The position numbers and the translations under genes were made by a program. A DNA stretch of 51,567 bases from Planctomycetales bacterium (GTDB taxonomy: Bacteria > Planctomycetota > Planctomycetia > Isosphaerales > Isosphaeraceae): assembly GCA_027452145.1 (NCBI GenBank), contig DAIDHB010000552.1, positions 1 through 51,567 on the forward strand, read 5' to 3'. This document shows, piece after piece, positions 36,428 through 43,730 of this stretch. Numbering within the stretch: position 1 is the stretch's first letter; each line of letters begins with the position of its first letter. Below the pieces are notes generated by a model that saw only the letters and a list, made by a program, of their open reading frames with translations, was not told the DNA's origin and did no database searches.

Positions 36428-38068
36428 TCAGCGCAGTGCCTCGGCGACGATCTGCTGCGCCTCGGCGACGATCGCCTCCAGGTGGGCCTCGTCACGGAAG
36501 CTCTCGGCGTAGATCTTGTAGATGTTCTCGGTGCCCGACGGCCGGGCAGCGAACCAGCCGTTCTCGGCGACGACCTTGAGCCCGCCGATCGGCGCGTCGT
36601 TGCCTGGTGCGCGTGTGAGCCGGGCGACGATCGGCTCGCCGGCCATCGTCGAGGCCTTCACGGCCGAGGGGTCGAGCTTCCCGAGCTTCGCCTTCTGCTC
36701 GGGCGTGGCGGGCGCATCGATCCGGGTGTAGTAAGGCGTCCCATACTGGGCGGCCAGTTCGCGGTAGTGCTCGCCGGGGTCCTTCCCGGTGCGAGCGAGG
36801 ATCTCCGCGGCGAGCAGGTTCATGATCGGTCCGTCCTTGTCAGTGGTCCAGACGCCGCCGTCGCGTCGGAGGAAGCTGGCGCCGGCGCTCTCCTCGCCGC
36901 CAAAGCCGAGCGAGCCGTCGATGAGTCCGGGGGCGAACCACTTGAACCCGACGGGCACCTCGCGGAGCGTCCGGCCGAGTCCCGCGACCACGCGGTCGAT
37001 CAGCCCGCTGCTGACGAGCGTCTTGCCGATCGCGGCCGAGCCTGGCCAGTCCGGCCGGTGGGTCAGAAGGTATCGAATAGCCACGGCGAGATAATGATTG
37101 GGATTCATGAGTCCCATCGACTTCGTCACGATCCCGTGCCGGTCGGAGTCGGGGTCGTTGCCGAACGCCAGGTCGAAGCGGTCCTTCAGCCCGACCAGAC
37201 TGGCCATGGCGTACGGGCTCGAGCAGTCCATCCGGATCTTGCCGTCGTGGTCGAGCGTCATGAACCGGAAGGTCGGGTCGTAGGCGGGATTCGTGACCGA
37301 AAGGTCGATCCCGTAGGTATCGGAGATCGGCTGCCAGTACCGGGCGGCGGCGCCTCCCATCGGGTCGACGCCCAGCTTCAGCCCGGCCTTCGCGATGGCC
37401 TCCATGTCGATGACGCTGGCCAGGTCGTCGACATAGGGGCGGACATAATCGGTCTCGCGGGTCGTCGCGGCTCGGATCGCCCGGGCGAACGGGATGCGCT
37501 TCACCTCGGCGTTGCCCCCGAGCAAAAGGGCATTGGCCCGGTCCTGGATCCACGAGGTGACGTCGGTATCCGCCGGCCCGCCGTTGGGCGGGTTGTACTT
37601 GAAGCCGCCGTCGGCGGGCGGGTTGTGCGACGGTGTGATCACGATCCCGTCGCCCAGGTGATCCTTGCGCCCGCGGTTGTAGGTGAGGATCGCGTGCGAG
37701 ACTACGGGCGTGGGGGTGAATCCGTCGTCGCGCTGGACGACCGCGTCGATCCCCTCGGCGGCGAGGACCTCGAGCGCCGTGCGCTGCGCCGGGCCGGAGA
37801 GCGCATGCGTATCCTTGCCCAGGAAGAGCGGCCCGTCGATCTTTCGGTCGCGGCGGTAGTCGCAGATGGCCCGGGTGATCGCCAGGATGTGCGCCTCGGT
37901 GAACGTGTGGTCGCCCGGCGTGCCGCGGTGCCCGCTGGTGCCGAACGCGACGCGCTGGCGGGGGTCGGCAGGATCAGGGCGGTTCTCGTAATAGGCGCGC
38001 TCGAGTGCCGTCAGGTCGATGAGCGATTCGAGCGGTGCCGGCTTCCCCGCCAGGGGGTGAATTGCCAT
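36428..38068 (-). CDS. pgm: Phosphoglucomutase (alpha-D-glucose specific)
   Basis: 546 residues. Interconverts glucose-1-phosphate and glucose-6-phosphate. The N-terminus has VAFGTSGHRGTPGDHTFTE. The phospho-serine loop is TPSHNPPADGGFKYNPPNGG with Ser147. The magnesium loop is NDPDSDRHGIVT, the sugar loop is GGEESAGASFL, and the phosphate-binding end is ARPSGTENIYKIYAESF. Length and motifs match the Pgm type of E. coli (about 546 residues). A histidine phosphatase lies 81 bases upstream and pgi 77 bases downstream, all on this strand. The cluster serves glycogen or hexose-phosphate metabolism. Confidence 0.96.
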   Translation of the reverse strand: MAIHPLAGKPAPLESLIDLTALERAYYENRPDPADPRQRVAFGTSGHRGTPGDHTFTEAHILAITRAICDYRRDRKIDGPLFLGKDTHALSGPAQRTALEVLAAEGIDAVVQRDDGFTPTPVVSHAILTYNRGRKDHLGDGIVITPSHNPPADGGFKYNPPNGGPADTDVTSWIQDRANALLLGGNAEVKRIPFARAIRAATTRETDYVRPYVDDLASVIDMEAIAKAGLKLGVDPMGGAAARYWQPISDTYGIDLSVTNPAYDPTFRFMTLDHDGKIRMDCSSPYAMASLVGLKDRFDLAFGNDPDSDRHGIVTKSMGLMNPNHYLAVAIRYLLTHRPDWPGSAAIGKTLVSSGLIDRVVAGLGRTLREVPVGFKWFAPGLIDGSLGFGGEESAGASFLRRDGGVWTTDKDGPIMNLLAAEILARTGKDPGEHYRELAAQYGTPYYTRIDAPATPEQKAKLGKLDPSAVKASTMAGEPIVARLTRAPGNDAPIGGLKVVAENGWFAARPSGTENIYKIYAESFRDEAHLEAIVAEAQQIVAEALR

Positions 38069-38149
38069 TGGGTTCCTCCGTCCGGGGTCGGACTCGGTTG
38101 GCGTGGGGCCTTGGGAGATTCTCGCGCGGTCGCGTCCCGAGGCAGGACA

Positions 38150-38746
38150 TCATGTACGTGCATGCCAGTCATCGTTCCAGAGGCGGATGACCGGCTCGTC
38201 GGGGGAATGCTCGTAGCCCAGGATGCTGAGCGAAGCGGTGCCGAGCAGGAAGAACCGGGCGTCGCCCGGCGGGAGCCCGAGCCACCTGGCCGTCAGCACG
38301 CGGAAGAAGTGGCTGTGGCCGAAGACCAGGACCGGCCCGTCGGCCGAGCGCAACCGCGCGATCACGCGGTCGGCTCGGTCGCCGACGGCATCGACCGACT
38401 CGCCGCCGGGGCAGCCGTCGCGGAACAGGTCCCAGCCGGGTCGGCGTTCGCGGATCTCGGCGGTGGTCAGGCCCTCGTAGTCGCCGTAGTCCCACTCGGC
38501 CAGCTCGGGGTCGATCCGGGTGTCGGCGGCGAAGCCGGCAAGCTCGCCGGTGCGCCGGGCGCGCTGGAGCGGGCTTGAGACGATCCGGACAAACGCCCTG
38601 CCGCGCAACCGCTCGCCGAGGCTCCGCGCGTTCCTCTCGCCCTGCTCGGTGAGCGGGATATCCGTCCGGCCGGTGTGCTGTCGCGAGATCGTCCAGGCGG
38701 TCTCGCCGTGGCGGGCCAGATAGACCTCGGGCAGGGATTCGGGCAT
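38150..38746 (-). CDS. Histidine phosphatase family protein (phosphoglycerate-mutase-like)
   Basis: 198 residues from ATG 38746, with GGAGAG upstream. The RHG motif YLARHGETAWTISRQHTGRTDIPLT (catalytic His in ARHGE) opens the protein, followed by IVSSPLQRARRTGELAG, EWDYGDYEGLTTAEI and the second catalytic His in VLVFGHSHFFRVLTARWLG. Members dephosphorylate sugar phosphates, phosphoglycerate, alpha-ribazole phosphate or others, so specificity is open. The neighbourhood (pgm, pgi) favours a sugar phosphate (inference). An upstream longer frame is possible but lacks a good ribosome site. Confidence 0.9.
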   Translation of the reverse strand: MPESLPEVYLARHGETAWTISRQHTGRTDIPLTEQGERNARSLGERLRGRAFVRIVSSPLQRARRTGELAGFAADTRIDPELAEWDYGDYEGLTTAEIRERRPGWDLFRDGCPGGESVDAVGDRADRVIARLRSADGPVLVFGHSHFFRVLTARWLGLPPGDARFFLLGTASLSILGYEHSPDEPVIRLWNDDWHART

Positions 38747-38873
38747 CGCTTCGCTCTCCGCTTCGCGCCGGGCTCGGTTCGGCCGATCGGCGTCGATCAT
38801 ACCCGACCGGCCGCGAGGAAATCAGCAGCGAGCCGGCCGGCGCGGCCGTCGACCGACGGATCGCGGAGGTTCG

Positions 38874-38903
38874 TTGCAAGACGCGGGGCCTCGGGGGTAC
38901 AAA
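38874..38903 (+). promoter_or_regulatory. Possible sigma-70-like promoter for the small CxxCH protein
   Basis: TTGCAA (38874-38879) and TACAAA (38898-38903) are separated by 18 nt, about 100 bases upstream of the ATG at 39002. The boxes are good but not perfect, and the sequence could fit by chance. Confidence 0.35.
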
Positions 38904-39001
38904 GACCTTCAGCGCGTCGGAGTCGGCGCGGACGGTCCCGAGACCCGGGCGCTCTGATCCAGGCCCCGTTGGTCCCAAGGTCGGATTCCGGAGTTGCCCC
39001 C

Positions 39002-39331
39002 ATGAAGTTCCCGGCACCGCGGATCACGGTTCGGGGGCTGATGGGTTTCGTGGCCCTGGCGATGGTCGCGATGGCGATGACCGCGGGCGAAGAGACCATG
39101 AGCTATTCGTGCCACCTGTGCCACAACCGGAAGCACGTCGTCTCGCGCCTGCTGCTGGGACTCCGGTTCGACACGCGCGAGGCTCAGACGACCGGTTTCC
39201 CCACCGGATCCGATCACCGGCACGACTGGTATCGGTACAGCACAGGCTGGAGCACGCCGGTCAGAGGGGGGTCCGCCTGCTGTACGACCATGTACCGGGA
39301 CGGCAGCGTGGCCCCGGACTGGAACCCGTAG
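39002..39331 (+). CDS. Small exported protein with a CxxCH motif
   Basis: 109 residues from ATG 39002, with GGAG 8 nt upstream. The N-terminus (ITVRGLMGFVALAMVAMAM, residues 8-26) is a signal peptide or membrane anchor. Directly after it comes SCHLCHNRK with Cys37, Cys40 and His41, the spacing of a c-type heme site, though a small metal knuckle is equally possible. A second Cys pair (ACCTTMYRDG) lies near the end. The protein is His- and Trp-containing and ends in PDWNP. I do not recognise a named family. It stands alone, ending 36 bases before the convergent sigma/TlpA gene. Confidence 0.65.
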   Translation: MKFPAPRITVRGLMGFVALAMVAMAMTAGEETMSYSCHLCHNRKHVVSRLLLGLRFDTREAQTTGFPTGSDHRHDWYRYSTGWSTPVRGGSACCTTMYRDGSVAPDWNP

Positions 39332-39367
39332 CGGGCGACAGTCTCCGTGTTGATCGTCGGGATGGCC

Positions 39368-42154
39368 CTACGGTTGCGCCAGCGCTTTCTCGATACTCTC
39401 GCCGAGGAAGGTCTCGATCAGTGCCGTCATCTGCTTCTCGGTCGGCTTCTCGGCGTCCTTGATGCCCACCCGGCGCGCCGCTTCCATCATGGCCCCTCGA
39501 TTCGCGGGGTCGCTCGAGGCAAATGCCACCTTGCCGGATCGGTCGATGATGAAGTCCTGCGGGAAGCCGCGGATGCCGTACATCCGGCCCGTCATGCCCG
39601 GGCCGGGCGCTCCGACGGAGGTGGCATCCAGGGCACTCGGCAGATCCGCCTGCTTCAACTCGTGGAGACGGCGAATCTGGTCGGTCTGGGACTCCGGCGG
39701 GTAGATCGCGAGGAAGACGACACCGCGCCCCTCATACTTCCGCCGCAACCTTTCGAAGGCCGGCAGCATCCGCTCGGCGGATTCCATGTCCCAGAAGTTC
39801 AGGACGACGACCCGGCCGCGCAGCCCGCCGATCGAGCGTGACCGGCCGTCGGTCCAGCCGGCGACGATCCAGTTGGGAGCGACCTTTCCAGGTCTCAGCG
39901 TCAGGGCCGCGGGGCCCCGAAACCCCGCCGGGGCTGGTCGCTTGCCCGTCGGCTGAAGCCTCACCACCACGGGCTCGTCCCGGTGGATCGCGACGAGCGA
40001 CCTGTTGGCAAACTGCCCGCCGAAGGTGAAATTGACCCGCGCCGTCCCCAATTTGAGGTCGGGGATCGCGAACCCGCCGTCCGGGCCCGAGCGGTACGAG
40101 TTCGCGGCCTGCGCCCACCCCTGGAAGACTTCGATCGAGGCGCCCACGATCGGCCGTCCGTCCGGGTCGACGACCCGGCCTTTCAGCGTGACCCCGGGAT
40201 CCAGCCGGATCGGGCCGACGGACTGCACGCCGTCGGCACCCGGCCGGAATGCAAAGGGCCCGGTGTCCATCCCCGCGTAACCGCTCCTGTAGACGACGAC
40301 CGTGGGCCGGAACTCGCCGCCTCCGTCCGACTTCCTCGGAACATTCCGAAGGATGAAGTCGCCCCGTTCGTCGGTCCGGACCGTATGGTCCTCCCGGCTC
40401 GAGATCTGACCGCTGCCGTCGGGGTTCTGGTAGTACAAGGTCACCGTGGCCCCGACGATGGGCCGGTCATTGCGGTCGAGCACCTTGCCGGCGATCTGGC
40501 CGAAGGCCCCGGGATCGAGGTCCGGCAGGGCCGCCTCGACGACGAGCTTGCCCGATTGACGCACGACCGCGTCGGCGCCCGCGACGACCGCCGCGTTGCC
40601 CTCCTCATCGGTCACCCGAAAGCGCGGTTCGGCGCCGCCCTCGATCGACTGGATGGACTTCACGACGTCCGGGCGGAAATGGAGTCCCTGCTCGATCTTC
40701 ACGAGCCGACGGCCGTCGTCCATCGCGCCGGACATCACGGCCAGGGTGAGCTTCGCCTCCTGGTCGGGGAGCGTCACCGTCGCGAAGCCGCGGGCATCGG
40801 TCCGTTCCTGGATCGAGACGCTGGCATCGCCGAGGACATGGTAAGCGACGACGAAACCCGCGGTCACCGGCTCGTGCTTCGGACCGCGGACGATGCGAAT
40901 GGTCCAGGGGGTGCCGCGGCGCAGCTCATAATCCTCGACGTGCACCGGCTGCTCGGGCGTGAGCGCGAAGTGCTTCCAGTGCCGGGCGGGTTCCGGCAGC
41001 CAGTAGCCGGGCGGCGGGTCGAAGAACAGCGGACGGGCGTTGCCCCGCGGCAACGCGATCGAGTAGCGGCCCTGGGCGTCGGTGACGGCCTCGCGGAACT
41101 CGCCGCGCATGTCCTTCGTGCCGAGATCGACCTTCACCCGCGCCCCGGCGACCGGTTCGCCTGTGCCCTCGACGCGGACCGTGCCGGTCATCCGATACGG
41201 CGATTCTTTCTTCGTCGGATCGACCGGCGCCTGGGCGGCCCGGCCTCCGGAATGAGCCGGGCTGGCGGCCTGCCGCGGGGCTGTTGTCGGCGGTGCACCC
41301 TTGCCCGTCCACGACAGCCAGGCGAGCGGGGCCGCGCTCACCACCATCAGCAGGACGACAGCCGGGATCCGGGCCAGGAACATCATGCGCAGGACCTCTC
41401 CGGCGAGTCCGGCGGCCGGGGACAGCCCGGCGGCCGGACGTCCGCCGCTCGAAAACCGAAGCGCGCCCGCGACGGTCGCGTCGCGCAGGGAACTCGCGAG
41501 GATCGACCGCTCCGGCGTCGGAAGTGCCGTCGGCTCCGGCAAGGCAATCGCGGGAGCCAGCCCGCATCGCTCGAGCTTGCGTCGCAGCCGGTCGCGACCG
41601 CGCGCCAACCGCGTCTGGATCGTCCGGACCGGGCATTGCAGCCGCGCGGCGGCCTGTTCGTAGGTGAGCCCCTCGAGGTAGCAGAGAAGCAGGGGCAGCC
41701 GGTACTTCTCCGACAGGCCGTCGATCGCCTCGTGCAGCTCGTGCCACGATTCGGTCGGGGGAGGCTCGTATCGGAGGTCGGGGGCGATTCCGGCGATCCG
41801 TTCCGCCCGCAGCCGTCGGCGTCGCTCGGCCGTGACCCGCGACGAGACCCGCCCGGCGACTCCGTACAGCCAGCCGGCGATCGCCTCGGATGATCGGATC
41901 GACGAGGCCCTTCGCGAGAGGACGAGGAACGTCGCCTGAAAGGCGTCTTCGGCGTCCTGCGCGTGGCGCAATCGATGGCGGCAGACGCGCAGGACCATCG
42001 GCCCGTGACGCTCGACCAGCGCGCCAAAGGCCGCCTGGTCGCGGCCCTCGACGAACCGTTCGAGCAACTGCCCGTCCGACAGCCCTCCGACGGTGCCGCC
42101 CTGGAACAGCTCGCGGAGCGGCTTCGCGACGGCGGCCGACGGCCCGATCGCCAT
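39368..42154 (-). CDS. ECF sigma factor fused to membrane segment, carboxypeptidase-regulatory-like domains and a Cys-less TlpA-like domain
   Basis: 928 residues from ATG 42154 (GGGGGA upstream). Sigma region 2 is at about 41-110 (DAEDAFQATFLVLSRRA) and region 4 at about 138-192 (TYEQAAARLQCPVRTIQTRL). A membrane helix is at about 258-281 (PAVVLLMVVSAAPLAWL). Then come several Ig-like carboxypeptidase-regulatory-type repeats (VEGTGEPVAGARVKVDL, VLDRNDRPIVGATVTLYY, VVDPDGRPIVGASIEVFQG). The end, from about 760, is a thioredoxin/TlpA-like fold (VVVLNFWDMESAE, FLAIYP, a cis-Pro loop GFPQDFIID). The CxxC of TlpA is missing: WDMESA at 788-793. So it is probably not a redox enzyme and may sense or bind. 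The N-terminal part is clearly similar to the sigma/WD40 protein at 31395. Confidence 0.88.
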   Translation of the reverse strand: MAIGPSAAVAKPLRELFQGGTVGGLSDGQLLERFVEGRDQAAFGALVERHGPMVLRVCRHRLRHAQDAEDAFQATFLVLSRRASSIRSSEAIAGWLYGVAGRVSSRVTAERRRRLRAERIAGIAPDLRYEPPPTESWHELHEAIDGLSEKYRLPLLLCYLEGLTYEQAAARLQCPVRTIQTRLARGRDRLRRKLERCGLAPAIALPEPTALPTPERSILASSLRDATVAGALRFSSGGRPAAGLSPAAGLAGEVLRMMFLARIPAVVLLMVVSAAPLAWLSWTGKGAPPTTAPRQAASPAHSGGRAAQAPVDPTKKESPYRMTGTVRVEGTGEPVAGARVKVDLGTKDMRGEFREAVTDAQGRYSIALPRGNARPLFFDPPPGYWLPEPARHWKHFALTPEQPVHVEDYELRRGTPWTIRIVRGPKHEPVTAGFVVAYHVLGDASVSIQERTDARGFATVTLPDQEAKLTLAVMSGAMDDGRRLVKIEQGLHFRPDVVKSIQSIEGGAEPRFRVTDEEGNAAVVAGADAVVRQSGKLVVEAALPDLDPGAFGQIAGKVLDRNDRPIVGATVTLYYQNPDGSGQISSREDHTVRTDERGDFILRNVPRKSDGGGEFRPTVVVYRSGYAGMDTGPFAFRPGADGVQSVGPIRLDPGVTLKGRVVDPDGRPIVGASIEVFQGWAQAANSYRSGPDGGFAIPDLKLGTARVNFTFGGQFANRSLVAIHRDEPVVVRLQPTGKRPAPAGFRGPAALTLRPGKVAPNWIVAGWTDGRSRSIGGLRGRVVVLNFWDMESAERMLPAFERLRRKYEGRGVVFLAIYPPESQTDQIRRLHELKQADLPSALDATSVGAPGPGMTGRMYGIRGFPQDFIIDRSGKVAFASSDPANRGAMMEAARRVGIKDAEKPTEKQMTALIETFLGESIEKALAQP

Positions 42155-42287
42155 GTCTGGTCCCCCTCGATTGGTCTCTATCCATGAAGTACCGCGGCGC
42201 GAACAGTCTTGCCTCAACTTTCCGGCCGGAACCCCGATTTTCGCGGAATTCGGCCGCCCGACCGAACGCCCGGCTTCCGCCTCGGCG

Positions 42288-42316
42288 TTGTCAGGACGCC
42301 CTTGCTCCTGTAATAT
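42288..42316 (+). promoter_or_regulatory. Sigma-70-like promoter of RNA copy B
   Basis: TTGTCA (42288-42293) and TAATAT (42311-42316) with exactly 17 nt between. The predicted start is near 42323, at the foot of the first hairpin of the element. It lies in the divergent gap between the sigma/TlpA gene and the sulfide:quinone oxidoreductase gene. Confidence 0.6.
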
Positions 42317-42322
42317 GGCGGT

Positions 42323-42400
42323 TGCTGCTCAAGACGGGCAGCGACTTTGCTGGGCTACGGCGGCCCCGGTTCGCGATCGCTCGTGAACGCGGGTTTTTTT
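42323..42400 (+). ncRNA. Predicted ~78-nt structured RNA, copy B (upstream of the sulfide:quinone oxidoreductase)
   Basis: The first hairpin pairs GTTGCTGC with GCAGCGAC (one G-T pair) around the loop TCAAGACGG. After about 12 nt comes GGCTACGGCGGCCCC, which runs into a terminator (about 42365-42400): CCCG and GTTCGCG pair with CGTGAAC and CGGG, with a single bulged G on the 3' arm, then TTTTTTT. Copy A at 15436-15512 on the minus strand has the same order and spacing. The stem bases differ while pairing is kept, which points to selected structure. Nothing else on the plus strand precedes it, so it is not simply the end of a coding transcript. It ends 57 nt before the oxidoreductase ATG. Confidence 0.65.
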
Positions 42401-42457
42401 GTGCGCGCAGGGGCGCGCCACCCTCGTTCGCCGGCTCCCCCGCAAAGGACTACGACC

Positions 42458-43687
42458 ATGGATCGCCGCCCCCGCATCGTGGTGGTGGGAAGTTCGTTCG
42501 CCGGCTACACCGCGGCGCTCAAGCTCGCCAAATCGCTCAACGCCGGCGGCCAGGACCCCGAAGCCGAGATCACGGTGATCTCCAACACCGAGGTCTTCAC
42601 CTTCATCCCCTCGTTGATCTGGCTGCCTTTCGGGGTGAGAACGCGAGAGCAGGTGACGTTCCCGCTCCGGCCCCCGCTCGAGAAGCATGGGGTGTCGCTG
42701 CTCATCGACACCGCCGAGCGGATCGATCGCGACGCGCGCGAGGTCGTCACGTCCGACCGGCGGATTCCCTACGACTACCTCGTGATCGGCACCGGACCGA
42801 AGGTCTATTTCGACGCCGTCGACGGACTCGGGCCCGACCGCAACGGCAAGAAGGGCTACACGCACAGCATCTGCAACCTCGACCACGCCGAGGATACCCG
42901 CCGGGCCTGGGACGACTTCCTGCGCGATCCGGGGCCGGTCGTCGTCGGGGCCATCCAGGGGGCTGCATGTTTCGGGGCGGCGTACGAGTTCGTGCTGAAC
43001 CTCGCCTACCAGGTCAAGAAGCACGGCCTCAAGGACAGGGTCCCGATCACCTACATCACGGCCGAGCCCTATCTCGGGCATTTCGGCATCGGCAACTTCG
43101 GCTCGGCGCAGAAGCTCACCGAGATGTTCTTCGAGAAGGTGGGGGTGAGCTGGCGCATCAACCAGGTCGTGGACCACGTCGAGAAGGGGAACATCGTGCT
43201 CGCCGATGGCGAACGGATGCCGTTCAAGTTCGCGATGCTGATCCCGCCGTTCCGCGGGGTGGACGCGATCACCCGGAGCCCCGGCCTGGGGAACGCGTCG
43301 GGATTCGTCGAGGTCGAGGACACCTACCGGCATCGCGAGGACGAGCGCGTCTACGCCGCGGGTGTCGCCGTGGCCGTCCCGCCCCCGGGCAAGACCCCCG
43401 TCCCCTGCGGCGTGCCCAAGACCGGGTATCTCACCGAGGAGATGGCGAAGGTCGCCGCACACAACATCGTCGCCGACATCCGCGGCGAGGAACACGTGAA
43501 GCTGCCGTTCGGCAGCATCGACGCCAAGTGCATCCTCGACGCCGGCAACACGGGCGTGATCATGACCGCCGACCATATCCTCGAGCCGAGGAGCCACGCC
43601 TGGCTGATCCCCGGCCCCGAGGCGCACTGGGCCAAGCTGGCTTTTGAGAAGTACTTCATGGCGACCCACAAGCGCGGGTATGTTTGA
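42458..43687 (+). CDS. sqr: Sulfide:quinone oxidoreductase-like flavoprotein
   Basis: 409 residues from ATG 42458. A two-dinucleotide-binding flavoprotein with the FAD motif RIVVVGSSFAGYTAALKLAK at the N-terminus, then FTFIPSLIWLPFGVR and the ATG-like YDYLVIGTGPK. Three cysteines sit where sulfide:quinone oxidoreductases have theirs: Cys139 (SICNLDHAED), Cys171 (GAACFGAAYEF) and Cys317 (TPVPCGVPKTGY). The family oxidises sulfide to polysulfide or sulfur at the membrane and passes electrons to quinone. FVEVEDTYRH...VYAAGVAVAV and the C-terminal amphipathic WAKLAFEKYFMATHKRG fit membrane association. A different substrate cannot be excluded. The gene follows the predicted RNA copy B and its terminator, so expression may depend on read-through. 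Confidence 0.8.
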   Translation: MDRRPRIVVVGSSFAGYTAALKLAKSLNAGGQDPEAEITVISNTEVFTFIPSLIWLPFGVRTREQVTFPLRPPLEKHGVSLLIDTAERIDRDAREVVTSDRRIPYDYLVIGTGPKVYFDAVDGLGPDRNGKKGYTHSICNLDHAEDTRRAWDDFLRDPGPVVVGAIQGAACFGAAYEFVLNLAYQVKKHGLKDRVPITYITAEPYLGHFGIGNFGSAQKLTEMFFEKVGVSWRINQVVDHVEKGNIVLADGERMPFKFAMLIPPFRGVDAITRSPGLGNASGFVEVEDTYRHREDERVYAAGVAVAVPPPGKTPVPCGVPKTGYLTEEMAKVAAHNIVADIRGEEHVKLPFGSIDAKCILDAGNTGVIMTADHILEPRSHAWLIPGPEAHWAKLAFEKYFMATHKRGYV

Positions 43688-43730
43688 GTCGCCTTGATTC
43701 GATCCGAATCGCCGCGGCTCCGGCCGGGAT

